Below are positions 24,905 through 33,205 of a DNA stretch of 64,000 nucleotides, one piece after another. The stretch is taken from contig DATLED010000024.1 in assembly GCA_035525495.1 (NCBI GenBank), positions 1 through 64,000 on the forward strand. Reading direction: 5' to 3'. The DNA is from DATLED01 sp035525495 (GTDB taxonomy: Bacteria > Actinomycetota > Acidimicrobiia > Acidimicrobiales > CADCTF01). Made by a program: the position numbers and the translations under genes. Below the pieces are notes generated by a model. It worked only from the letters and a program-made list of their open reading frames with translations. It was not told where the DNA came from and made no database searches. Positions within the stretch are counted from its first letter, which is position 1; each line of letters opens with the position of its first letter.

Positions 24905-24963
24905 GAGAGTCTGCAGTCGCCGTCCCGGCCGCAGACCCGGACCCCCGAAGTGAGGTCGAGTGA
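24901..24963 (+). CDS. 20-codon micro-ORF bridging tlpA-like gene and ctaC
   Basis: The ATG at 24901 overlaps the upstream stop (ATGA) and its own TGA (24961-24963) overlaps the GTG of ctaC (GTGA). The product would be MRESAVAVPA plus ten polar residues. The exact double overlap suggests it keeps ribosomes moving into ctaC. Whether the peptide itself matters is unknown. Confidence 0.4.
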   Translation: MRESAVAVPAADPDPRSEVE

Positions 24964-26168
24964 GTCCCCGTAGCACCGTTCGTTCCCCCAGGCTCCGCCT
25001 CCTCGTCGGCCTCGTCGGCCTCGCCCTCGTGGCGTCGGCGTGCGGACGGGGCCGCCTGCCCCAGGACGTGCTGTCGAACCTCGACGGCCAACCGGCGCGC
25101 GACGTCGATCGGTTGTGGGACATCGTCTTCCCGATCGCCACGGTCATCTTCTTCCTGGTCCAGGGACTCGTCCTCCTCGTCGTCCTGAAGTTCCGCTCCC
25201 GCGGCGACGACGACGCCCCGGTCCAGGTGCACGGCAACGCCAAGATGGAGCTCGGCTGGACGATCGCTCCGGCGCTCATCCTGGCCGTCATCGGCGTGTT
25301 CACCGTCGTCACCGTCCTCGACATCAACCAGCGGGCCGACGCCTCCGAGGTCCTGTCGATCAACGTGACGGGCCACCAGTGGTGGTGGGAGTACGAGTAC
25401 CCCCAGCAGCAGGGGATCGACGACGCCTTCCTCACCGCCAACGAGCTCGTCATCCCCACCGGCCGCACGGTGCAGCTCCGGCTGACCTCCGCCGACGTGA
25501 TCCACAGCTTCTGGCCGCCCAAGCTCGCCGGCAAGGTCGACACCGTCCCTGGTCGCACCAACTACATGAAGGTCGAGGCCGACACGCCGGGCGACTACTC
25601 CGGGCAGTGCGCCGAGTTCTGCGGGCTCTCCCACGCCAACATGCGCCTCCGCGTGATCGCCCTCGACCCGGACGAGTTCGACGAGTGGGCCGCCAACCAG
25701 CAGGAGGACGCGGCGACCGCACCGACCACTACGACGACGTCGTCGCCGGCGACGACCACGACGACGGCGGCCACGACGACGGAGACGCCGACACCGGGGA
25801 CGGCGGGCGCCACGACCTCGACCACCGAGGCGCCGTCCGAAGAGAAGACGCCCGTCGGCGAGGACCCCGAGCTCGACCAGGCCATCGGCGCATCGCTGTT
25901 CGTGTCGAAGGGTTGCAGCGGGTGCCACACGATCAAGGGCCTCGAGGGCGCCAACGGCAGGGTCGGACCGAACCTCACGCACCTCCACAGCCGGTCCCGG
26001 TTCGCCGGAGCCACCTTCGAGCTCAACGATCGCAACCTGCGCCGCTGGCTCCGTGACCCACCGAAGATGAAGCCGATGGATCCGGCGAACGGGCAGGGCA
26101 TGCCCAACCTCGGCCTGTCCGAGGACGAGATCTCGCAGCTCATCGCCTACCTGGAGACGCTCAAGTAA
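24960..26168 (+). CDS. ctaC: caa3-type cytochrome c oxidase subunit II with fused cytochrome c domain
   Basis: 402 residues. The N-terminal signal has a lipoprotein-like cysteine (C28), and two membrane segments follow at about 55-80 and 100-120. In the CuA domain the ligands are H182, C217, C221, H225 and M228 (CAEFCGLSHANM); WWWEYEY is the aromatic electron-entry patch. A Thr/Pro/Ala linker covers about 250-298, then a class I cytochrome c with CSGCH (C319, C322, H323) and a late Met in GQGMPN. It accepts electrons directly through the tethered haem. The stop overlaps the ctaD start (TAATG). Confidence 0.95.
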   Translation: MSPRSTVRSPRLRLLVGLVGLALVASACGRGRLPQDVLSNLDGQPARDVDRLWDIVFPIATVIFFLVQGLVLLVVLKFRSRGDDDAPVQVHGNAKMELGWTIAPALILAVIGVFTVVTVLDINQRADASEVLSINVTGHQWWWEYEYPQQQGIDDAFLTANELVIPTGRTVQLRLTSADVIHSFWPPKLAGKVDTVPGRTNYMKVEADTPGDYSGQCAEFCGLSHANMRLRVIALDPDEFDEWAANQQEDAATAPTTTTTSSPATTTTTAATTTETPTPGTAGATTSTTEAPSEEKTPVGEDPELDQAIGASLFVSKGCSGCHTIKGLEGANGRVGPNLTHLHSRSRFAGATFELNDRNLRRWLRDPPKMKPMDPANGQGMPNLGLSEDEISQLIAYLETLK

Positions 26169-28264
26169 TGGCTACCGTCCTCGACCGGCCCTCCTCCGAA
26201 GGGGCCGACCCGACCCCGTCGACCGGCTCCGTCAAAGGCAGAGCGTCGGTCGCGCTGCTCAAGCGCCCGCAGGCGATGCACGGGTTCTGGAGCTGGATCA
26301 CCACCGTCGACCACAAGCGCATCGGAATCCTCTACGGCGTCTCCGCGATGGCGTTCTTCCTCCTGGGGGGCGTCGAGGCGCTGCTGATCCGCATGCAGCT
26401 CGCGCAGCCGAACGGTCAGGTGCTCTCCGCCGACGCCTACAACCAGGTGTTCACGATGCACGGCACGACGATGATCTTCCTGGTCGTCATGCCGCTGTCG
26501 GCGGCGTTCTTCAACTACCTCGCCCCGATCATGGTGGGCGCTCGCGACGTCGCCTTCCCGCGACTGAACGCCCTCAGCTACTGGATCTTCCTGATGGGCG
26601 CGCTGTTCCTCTACTCGAGCTTCCTGCTCGGCGGTGCCCCGAACGGAGGGTGGTTCGGCTACGCCCCGAACACGTCGATCACGTTCTCGCCGGGCCACAA
26701 CATCGACTACTGGGTCTTCGGTCTGCAGATCCTCGGCATCGCCTCCACCGTCGGTGCCGTGAACCTCATCACCACGATCCTCAACCTGCGGGCGCCGGGC
26801 ATGACGCTCATGCGGATGCCGGTGTTCGTGTGGATGACGCTCGTCGCCAACTTCCTGCTGCTCTTCGCCATGCCGGTCATCACGGTGGCGCTGTTCCTGT
26901 TGATGTTCGACCGCCAGTTCGGAGCGAACTTCTTCAACCCGGCCGCCGGCGGCGATCCCGTGCTCTGGCAGCACCTCTTCTGGCTGTTCGGCCATCCCGA
27001 GGTGTACATCCTCATCCTCCCGGCCATGGGCATCGTCTCGGAGATCCTCCCGACGTTCGCCCGCAAGCCCCTGTTCGGCTACCCGGTCATCGTGTTCTCG
27101 GGCATCGCCATCGGCTTCATGGGCTGGGGTGTGTGGGCCCACCACATGTTCGCCGTCGGCCTCGGCCCCGTCGCGGTCTCCGCCTTCTCCGTCGCGACGA
27201 TGTTCATCGCCGTGCCGACCGGCGTGAAGATCTTCAACTGGCTGGCCACCCTGTGGGGCGGTTCGTTGCGCCTCAAGGTGCCGATGCTGTTCGCCATCGG
27301 GTTCATCGCCATGTTCACGATCGGCGGCCTGTCCGGCGTAACGCACTCGATCTCGCCACACGACCGCCAGCAGACCGACACCTATTACATCGTGGCCCAC
27401 TTCCACTACGTGATCTTCGGCGGCTCGATGTTCGGCCTCATGGGTGGCCTCTACTACTGGTGGCCCAAGTTGTTCGGCTACCAGCTGAGCGAGAAGATCG
27501 GCAAGGTCCACTTCTGGACCTGGCTCATCGGCTTCAACCTCGCGTTCGCCCCGATGCACTGGCTCGGCCTGCAGGGGATGCCTCGCCGCATCTACACCTA
27601 TGACGACGACCTCGGGCTCAACCTCCCGAACTTCGTCTCGACGATCGGCGCGTTCATCATCGCCATCTCCACGGCCATCTTCCTTTTCAACGTTGCCCGC
27701 AGTGCCAAGGTCCGCGAGGGCGACGGGATCGCCGATCCGTGGGACGCCCGGACGCTCGAGTGGACGATCCCGTCGCCGACGCCCGTCTACAACTTCGCCG
27801 TCACCCCGACCGTGCACGTCGTCGACGACTTCTGGCACCGCAAGTACACCGAGGACGACGAGGGGCGCCTCGTGCGGATCCCCCGCACCGAGGACGAGCT
27901 GGCGGCCGAGCGCAAGGCCGAGGACGAGGCCCACGCCAACGCCGGCAGCATCCACCTGCCGTCGCCGTCGTTCTATCCGCTGATCGTCTCGATGGGGCTG
28001 CCGATCATCGCCTACGGGATGATCTACAAGGTCTACCTGGTGTCCGTCGTCGGTGCGCTCATCATGCTGACCGGCCTGTACGCCTGGACGCTCGAGCCCT
28101 CGGCCGAGCCCGACGCGCACGGTGGCGGCCACGGCGATGACGACGTGGAGGCCGAGCTCGAGCGGGAGGACACGGCGCTCGTCGCCGCCGGCGCCTCCGC
28201 GGCGCTGGCGCCGGGCGCTCCGGAAGGGGCCACGGCCGTCACCGACGAGAGCACGGAGGGCTGA
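26168..28264 (+). CDS. ctaD: Cytochrome c oxidase subunit I (catalytic)
   Basis: 698 residues. All metal ligands are present: H98 (MHGTTM) and H413 for haem a, H411 for haem a3, and H276, H325 and H326 for CuB, with Y280 in GHPEVY available for the His-Tyr cross-link. It reduces O2 to water and pumps protons in the cytoplasmic membrane. The C-terminal 180 residues hold the extra hydrophobic segments and an acidic Ala-rich tail common in actinobacteria. It follows ctaC with overlapping codons and precedes ctaE by 5 bases. Confidence 0.97.
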   Translation: MATVLDRPSSEGADPTPSTGSVKGRASVALLKRPQAMHGFWSWITTVDHKRIGILYGVSAMAFFLLGGVEALLIRMQLAQPNGQVLSADAYNQVFTMHGTTMIFLVVMPLSAAFFNYLAPIMVGARDVAFPRLNALSYWIFLMGALFLYSSFLLGGAPNGGWFGYAPNTSITFSPGHNIDYWVFGLQILGIASTVGAVNLITTILNLRAPGMTLMRMPVFVWMTLVANFLLLFAMPVITVALFLLMFDRQFGANFFNPAAGGDPVLWQHLFWLFGHPEVYILILPAMGIVSEILPTFARKPLFGYPVIVFSGIAIGFMGWGVWAHHMFAVGLGPVAVSAFSVATMFIAVPTGVKIFNWLATLWGGSLRLKVPMLFAIGFIAMFTIGGLSGVTHSISPHDRQQTDTYYIVAHFHYVIFGGSMFGLMGGLYYWWPKLFGYQLSEKIGKVHFWTWLIGFNLAFAPMHWLGLQGMPRRIYTYDDDLGLNLPNFVSTIGAFIIAISTAIFLFNVARSAKVREGDGIADPWDARTLEWTIPSPTPVYNFAVTPTVHVVDDFWHRKYTEDDEGRLVRIPRTEDELAAERKAEDEAHANAGSIHLPSPSFYPLIVSMGLPIIAYGMIYKVYLVSVVGALIMLTGLYAWTLEPSAEPDAHGGGHGDDDVEAELEREDTALVAAGASAALAPGAPEGATAVTDESTEG

Positions 28265-28269
28265 GAAGG

Positions 28270-28905
28270 ATGGCGACCACCGTCACCCCCGCCGACCACG
28301 CCGAGGCGGCGCACGGCGTGGCCGCCGGCCACGCCGATGCCCATGTCACCAACACGGGCCTCTCCAACGAGAAGCTCGCGATGTGGGCGTTCCTCGGTTC
28401 GGAGTGCCTGCTGTTCGGCGCGCTGATCTCGACGTACCTGCTCTACAAGGGGCGCAGCGTGAGCGGGCCGATGCCGCAGGACGTCTACGACATCCCGTTC
28501 ACGTCGGCGTCGTCGTTCATGCTGCTGATGAGCTCGCTGACGATGGTGTTGGCGTTGGCTGCCATCCAGCGCGGCGACGTGCGCCGGCTCCGGATCTGGC
28601 TGCTCGCAACGGCCGCCCTCGGCAGCTTGTTCATCACCGGTCAGGTCTACGAGTTCACGAGCTTCTACCGCGAGGGCCTGTCGCTCTCGACGAATCTCTT
28701 CGGTTCGAGCTTCTTCGTGATGACCGGCTTCCACGGTGTCCACGTCACCCTCGGCATCCTGATGCTGCTCTCGCTCTACGCCATCTCGATGCGGGGTGGA
28801 CTCGGGCAGGAGAAGGCGGAGGTCGTGGAACTCACCGGCCTGTACTGGCACTTCGTCGACATCGTCTGGATCGTGATCTTCACGGTCGTCTACCTGATCC
28901 CGTAG
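28270..28905 (+). CDS. ctaE: Cytochrome c oxidase subunit III
   Basis: 211 residues with about five membrane segments, the short bacterial form. GSECLLFGAL carries the conserved Glu of the first segments, GFHGVHVTLG is the signature, and the C-terminus is YWHFVDIVWIVIFTVVYL. It stabilises subunit I and proton uptake. A GAAGG ribosome-binding site lies in the gap after ctaD. The next gene starts 11 bases downstream. Confidence 0.96.
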   Translation: MATTVTPADHAEAAHGVAAGHADAHVTNTGLSNEKLAMWAFLGSECLLFGALISTYLLYKGRSVSGPMPQDVYDIPFTSASSFMLLMSSLTMVLALAAIQRGDVRRLRIWLLATAALGSLFITGQVYEFTSFYREGLSLSTNLFGSSFFVMTGFHGVHVTLGILMLLSLYAISMRGGLGQEKAEVVELTGLYWHFVDIVWIVIFTVVYLIP

Positions 28906-28916
28906 GGGCGCTACCG

Positions 28917-29291
28917 ATGGCTACCAACACCGACGTCGACGAGCATCCCGCCGAGGGCATCGTCGAGCACAACGACCATCCGAGCGAGGGCCAGTACTGG
29001 AAGATCTTCTTCCTCCTCTTCGCCATCACCGCGGTGGAGGTGCTGCTCTATTACAAGAGCATCCCGGGCGTGAACCTGAACAACGGAGTACTGCTGCTGT
29101 TGGCGGCGGCCAAATTCACGGTCGTCGTCGGCTACTTCATGCACCTCAAGTTCGACAACCGGATTCTCCGCAAGCTTTTCGTCGGCGGACTCGTGCTCGC
29201 CGCCATCGTCTACGCCATCTACCTGTTGACGATGGGCGTGTTCATCGAGCAGCCCGCCCAGCGGCAGCACGCACCCACCAACCAGAGCTAG
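28917..29291 (+). CDS. Cytochrome c oxidase subunit IV-type protein
   Basis: 124 residues with a hydrophilic start rich in His and Glu, then three membrane segments. YWKIFFLLFAITAVEVLLYY and VVGYFMHLKFD are characteristic of the prokaryotic COX4 (CoxD/CyoD-like) family. It is a small accessory subunit in the membrane, with the expected place after ctaE. It differs from the actinobacterial CtaF type, which the N-terminus of the upstream membrane cupredoxin resembles more. Confidence 0.85.
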   Translation: MATNTDVDEHPAEGIVEHNDHPSEGQYWKIFFLLFAITAVEVLLYYKSIPGVNLNNGVLLLLAAAKFTVVVGYFMHLKFDNRILRKLFVGGLVLAAIVYAIYLLTMGVFIEQPAQRQHAPTNQS

Positions 29292-29305
29292 CGGCGGGGC
29301 TCGGC

Positions 29306-30172
29306 GTGCGCAGCGGTGACCCGTGGGCGTTCCACCTCCATGTGGACGTCTTCCTCGTCATGTCGGTGCTCGTCGTCGCCTACATCGAGGGGATCCGACG
29401 GCTCGGGCCGAGGCACGCGCCGGCGGGGCGCCCGCACGCGACGGCGAAGCAACGAGTCCGGTTCGGGCTCGGCGTCGCCCTGATCCTCGTCCCTGCCACC
29501 TGGCCGCTGCACGACATCGCCGAGGACTACCTGTTCTCGGTGCACATGGTGCAACACACCGTGCTGAGCCTCATCGCCGTGCCGCTGATGCTGATCGGCA
29601 CGCCCTCGTGGTTGCTCAGCCGCGTCGTGCGTCCTCTTCAGCCGGTCGTGCGCCGGGCGACCCGTCCGTTGGTGGCGACGCTGCTCTTCAATGGTGTCGT
29701 CGCCGTCAGCCATGCCGCCGGGTACGTCAACTACACGTCATCGCACGAGCTCGCGCACTTCGCCGCCCACACCCTGTTGTTCGCGGTGTCGGCGCTGATG
29801 TGGTTGCCGGTGTGCCACCAGCTGCCCGAGCTGCGGCCGATGTCGCCACCGCTGAGGATGGTCTACCTGTTCGGCCAGTCGCTGCTGCCGAACGTGCCCG
29901 CGATCTTCCTGGCCTTCGCCGACAACCCCATCTACCGCTGGTACGCCACGGCGCCGCGCATCAGCGGGCTGTCCGCGGTCGAGGACCAGCAGCTCGCCGG
30001 CGCCATCATGAAGGTCGGCGGGACGACGTTGATCTGGGGCGTCATCGTCGTCATGTTCTTCCGCTGGTACCGGGCGACCGAGCTCGACGGTGGGCCGGAC
30101 CAGCTTCGTTGGGAAGACGTCGAGCGCGAGCTCGCTCGCACGCCCGCGCCGCCCGAGCCCCGCATGGGCTGA
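29306..30172 (+). CDS. ctaG: caa3 oxidase assembly factor CtaG (COG3336 type)
   Basis: 288 residues with about seven membrane segments. Typical blocks include DYLFSVHMVQHTVLSLIAVPLM, split by short loops, then GTPSWLL, LWLPVCHQLPELRPMS and ADNPIYRWY. Members of this family help insert copper into caa3 oxidases. The gene starts with GTG 14 bases after the subunit IV stop and ends the oxidase cluster. The oppositely oriented ABC permease ends 8 bases further on. Confidence 0.9.
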   Translation: MRSGDPWAFHLHVDVFLVMSVLVVAYIEGIRRLGPRHAPAGRPHATAKQRVRFGLGVALILVPATWPLHDIAEDYLFSVHMVQHTVLSLIAVPLMLIGTPSWLLSRVVRPLQPVVRRATRPLVATLLFNGVVAVSHAAGYVNYTSSHELAHFAAHTLLFAVSALMWLPVCHQLPELRPMSPPLRMVYLFGQSLLPNVPAIFLAFADNPIYRWYATAPRISGLSAVEDQQLAGAIMKVGGTTLIWGVIVVMFFRWYRATELDGGPDQLRWEDVERELARTPAPPEPRMG

Positions 30173-30180
30173 CCTCGTCG

Positions 30181-30903
30181 CTACTCCCAGCGGAAGCGGG
30201 CGGCGGCGACTGCGGGCGACACGACCGACCACGCGACGAGGACGATCCACGCCCTCCCTGGCACGTGGTGGCCGGCGAGGCTGGCGTGCAGCGCGTCGGC
30301 CAGTGCGCCCGACGGCAACGCCCGGGCGACCGCCGCGATGCCGGCTGGAAGCTGGCCCAGCGGGATGAGCATCCCGGAGAGCAGCAAGAGCACGAGATAG
30401 AGCCCGTTGGCAGCGGCGAGGGTCGTGAGCGCCGGGAGCGTGCCCGCCATGAGCATGCCGAGGCCGGCGAAGGCGATCGTGGCGATCAGCATCGCCAGCG
30501 CTGCCAGCGCCACCTGCGGCCCCTTCAACCGGTAGCCCAACAGCAGCGCCTCGACGAGCAGCACCACGAGCTGCACGACCTCGACGGCGAGGATGCCGAC
30601 GATCTTGGCGGCCAACAGGCGCGGTCGCCCGAGGGGCGTCGTCCCCAGCCGCTTGAGGACCCCGTACTGCCGCTCGAACCCGGTGGCGATGGCCGTCGAC
30701 ACCATCGCCGTCGACATCACCGCCAAGGCGAGGATCCCCGGGAACAGGAACGTCACGGGATCGCTCTCGCCGACGGGCAGCACGTCGACCACCGAGAAGA
30801 ACCCGAGCAGCAGCACGGGGATCCCGATGGCCAACAGCACCGACTCCCCCCGCCGCAACGTCATCCGCAGCTCCGCGCGCGACTGCGCTACCAGCGCCCT
30901 CAC
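30181..30903 (-). CDS. ABC-2 type transporter permease
   Basis: 240 residues with six membrane segments and no extracellular domain. AIATGFERQYGVLKRLGTTP is the conserved cytoplasmic coupling segment of drug/antibiotic-type ABC-2 exporters. The GTG at 30903 overlaps the stop of the ATPase gene (GTGA), forming a two-gene exporter. The substrate is unknown; lipid, peptide or antibiotic export are the usual options. It converges on ctaG. Confidence 0.9.
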   Translation of the reverse strand: MRALVAQSRAELRMTLRRGESVLLAIGIPVLLLGFFSVVDVLPVGESDPVTFLFPGILALAVMSTAMVSTAIATGFERQYGVLKRLGTTPLGRPRLLAAKIVGILAVEVVQLVVLLVEALLLGYRLKGPQVALAALAMLIATIAFAGLGMLMAGTLPALTTLAAANGLYLVLLLLSGMLIPLGQLPAGIAAVARALPSGALADALHASLAGHHVPGRAWIVLVAWSVVSPAVAAARFRWE

Positions 30904-31868
30904 CGTTTCGTGGTCCCTTTCGGTCGCCGCCGGCCGGTCGGTGGTCCCTTTTGGTCGCCAGAAGGGACCGTCGTGAGCCGGAGGAAGACGTCCTCGAGGG
31001 ACTGGCGGCCGGCGCGCAGGTCGGTGAGGGGGAGGTCGTGCTCCGCCAGCCAGGCCGTGATCGCGGCGACCGTCGCCGGCGATGGCGGGGCCTCGACGAC
31101 GTAGTCGCCGGGACGGTCCTCGCGCACCGCGACGCCGTCCAGGTGGGCACCGAGGGACGACACATCGAGGGCTGGAGGGGCGCCGAAGCGGATCTCGTCG
31201 CGTGCCCCGCCGGACGACCGGAGCTCGGCTGGCGTGCCGTCGGCGACGACGCGTCCGTGATCGATGATGACGACGCGGTCGGCCAACCGCTCCGCCTCCT
31301 CGAGCTCGTGCGTCGTCAGCAGCACGCACACGCCGGCGTCGCGCAGGGAGGCGATCACATCGCGGATCACGAGCCGTCCCTGGGGGTCGATGCCCGAGGT
31401 CGGCTCGTCGAGGAACGTCACCTCCGGGCGCCCGACCAGGGCCAGCGCCAACGACACCCGCTGCTGCTCACCGCCCGACAGCCGCCGCCATGCCGTCCCC
31501 GCGACGTCCCGCAAGCCCACGCGGTCGAGGAGCTGGTCGACGGGTTCAGGGTCGTCGTAGTACGAGGCGAACAACGACAGTGCCTCGCGCGCCGTCATAC
31601 CCGGGTACACCCCCCCCGACTGCAGCATCACGCCGATCCTGGGCACCAACGAGGTCGCGTCGGCGGACGGATCGAGCCCGAGCACCCGGACGGATCCCGA
31701 CGCCGGTCGGCGGTACCCCTCGAGCGTCTCGACCGTCGACGTCTTGCCGGCACCGTTCGGCCCGAGCAACGCCACGACGGATCCGGCCTCGGCCGAGAAG
31801 GTCACGCCGTCGACGGCCGTGAGCTGGCCGTAGCGCACGACGAGATCCGAAACCTCGAGGGCAGGCAT
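30900..31868 (-). CDS. ABC transporter ATP-binding protein (ABC-2/drug exporter type)
   Basis: 322 residues. Walker A is GPNGAGKTS, the signature LSGGEQQR, Walker B VTFLDEP, and the switch His is in LLTTHEL. A C-terminal extension of about 90 residues ends in a basic tail encoded by repeated DNA (30910-30969). The ATG at 31868 is preferred over a GTG at 31877, because the TAGCGT -10 box ends 7 bases before the ATG and overlaps the GTG position. It pairs with the permease just downstream and is divergent from serS. Confidence 0.92.
   Translation of the reverse strand: MPALEVSDLVVRYGQLTAVDGVTFSAEAGSVVALLGPNGAGKTSTVETLEGYRRPASGSVRVLGLDPSADATSLVPRIGVMLQSGGVYPGMTAREALSLFASYYDDPEPVDQLLDRVGLRDVAGTAWRRLSGGEQQRVSLALALVGRPEVTFLDEPTSGIDPQGRLVIRDVIASLRDAGVCVLLTTHELEEAERLADRVVIIDHGRVVADGTPAELRSSGGARDEIRFGAPPALDVSSLGAHLDGVAVREDRPGDYVVEAPPSPATVAAITAWLAEHDLPLTDLRAGRQSLEDVFLRLTTVPSGDQKGPPTGRRRPKGTTKR
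30910..30969. repeat. Direct and inverted repeat at the ABC ATPase/permease junction
   Basis: A 19-base unit at 30910-30928 recurs at 30941-30959 with one mismatch. The second copy, together with 30960-30969, makes an inverted repeat (12-bp arms 30943-30954 and 30958-30969, one G-T wobble, 3-base loop). It codes for the last residues of the ATPase, so it looks like a small REP-like element captured in the reading frame. Confidence 0.55.
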
Positions 31869-31875
31869 CGGGGGC

Positions 31876-31885
31876 ACGCTACTTT
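31876..31885. promoter_or_regulatory. Overlapping divergent -10 elements for the ABC ATPase and serS
   Basis: ACGCTACTTT reads as TAGCGT on the minus strand (7 bases before the ATG at 31868) and TACTTT on the plus strand (6 bases before the ATG at 31892). The two boxes share the TA at 31880-31881, and no untranslated leader is left on either side. Confidence 0.55.
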
Positions 31886-31891
31886 CAGACG

Positions 31892-33205
31892 ATGATCGAC
31901 CTCCGCCGGGTGCGCCACGACCTCGACGGCGTGAAGGCGGCGATGGCCCGTCGCCACGACCCTGCGCTCCTCGACGACCTCGACCGGCTTGCCGACCTCG
32001 ACGTCCGCCAGCGCGCCGCCGCCGCGGAACGGGACCGGATCCGCGCCGAGGTCAACGCCCTCTCGAAGGCCGTCGGCGAGGCCCACAAGTCCGGTGACCG
32101 CGAGGCCGGCGACAAGCTGAAGGGCGAGAGCCGCGATCTCGGCGAGCAGCTCCAGGTGCACACGTCCGAGGCCGACGAGCTCCAGACAGCGGTGCGCGAC
32201 CTCCTGCTCCGCCTCCCCAACCTTCCCGCCGACTCGGCCCCCGATGGTGCCACCGAGGACGACAACGTCGTCCTCCGCACCGAGGGTCCCGACCCTGCGA
32301 GCTTCGCCGACCACCAGCGCAAACCCCACTGGGAGGTCGGCGCGGAGCTCGGCATCCTCGACCTCGAACGCGGCGCCAAGGTCAGCGGCTCCATGTTCAC
32401 CGTCCTGCGCGGCGCCGGCGCGACGGTGTCACGCGCCCTGTGCCAGCTCGGCCTCGACCGCAACGCCGACGCCTACGAGGAGATCCGCCCGCCGAGCCTC
32501 GTCCGCACCGAGACGCTGACCGCCAGCGGTCAGCTCCCGAAGTTCGCCGATGACTCGTACCTGGTCGAGCGCGACGACCTGTGGGCGATCGCCACCGCCG
32601 AGATCCCGCTCACGTCGCTGTATCGCGATGAGGTCATCGACGAAGCCGACCTGCCGAAGCGGTTCATGGCCTTCACGCCGTGCTTCCGCCGCGAGGCGGG
32701 GGCCGCCGGTCGCGACACGCGGGGGCTCCTCCGCGTCCACGAGTTCGACAAGGTCGAGCTCTACGCCATCACGACGCCGGAGCAGGCACCGGCGCTGTTC
32801 GACGAGATGCTCGGCCGTTCCGAGGCGCGTCTCGGTGAGCTCGGCCTCACCTACCGCCTCCTCGAGATCTGCACCGGCGACTTCGGCCAGGCGCACCACC
32901 GTTCGATCGACCTCGAGGTCTACGCGCCGGGGGCCGGCATGTGGCTCGAGGTGTCCTCGGTCAGTTGGGTCAGCGACTACCAGGCCCGCCGCGCCAACAT
33001 CCGCTACAAGCCGTCGACCGCGGACCGATCGGGAACCCACCACGTCCACACCCTCAACGGGTCGGCGCTGGCCGTGCCCCGCGTCCTCGCCGCCCTCCTC
33101 GAGACCCACCGCCAGCCCGACGGTAGCGTCACCATCCCCGAGGCGCTCCGTCCCTACTGCCGGGGAGCCGAGGCGATCTCGAACAGCTCGCGCGCCCTCG
33201 GGTAG
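31892..33205 (+). CDS. serS: Seryl-tRNA synthetase
   Basis: 437 residues, a normal length. The N-terminal 110 residues form the long antiparallel coiled coil that contacts tRNA-Ser (LRRVRHDLDGVKAAMARR at the start). The class II catalytic core has motif 2 around FMAFTPCFRREAGAAGRDT, with RGLLRVHEFDKVE after it, and motif 3 around LNGSALAVPR. It charges tRNA-Ser with serine in the cytoplasm. A TACTTT box six bases before the ATG suggests a leaderless mRNA. Its last 52 bases overlap the 3' end of the convergent acyl-CoA synthetase gene. Confidence 0.96.
   Translation: MIDLRRVRHDLDGVKAAMARRHDPALLDDLDRLADLDVRQRAAAAERDRIRAEVNALSKAVGEAHKSGDREAGDKLKGESRDLGEQLQVHTSEADELQTAVRDLLLRLPNLPADSAPDGATEDDNVVLRTEGPDPASFADHQRKPHWEVGAELGILDLERGAKVSGSMFTVLRGAGATVSRALCQLGLDRNADAYEEIRPPSLVRTETLTASGQLPKFADDSYLVERDDLWAIATAEIPLTSLYRDEVIDEADLPKRFMAFTPCFRREAGAAGRDTRGLLRVHEFDKVELYAITTPEQAPALFDEMLGRSEARLGELGLTYRLLEICTGDFGQAHHRSIDLEVYAPGAGMWLEVSSVSWVSDYQARRANIRYKPSTADRSGTHHVHTLNGSALAVPRVLAALLETHRQPDGSVTIPEALRPYCRGAEAISNSSRALG

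Noticed and set aside
29323..31104. A 593-codon plus-strand frame over ctaG and the ABC genes
   Set aside because: It is an out-of-frame shadow of ctaG and an antisense of the ABC permease, with an Arg/His-rich sequence lacking any fold.
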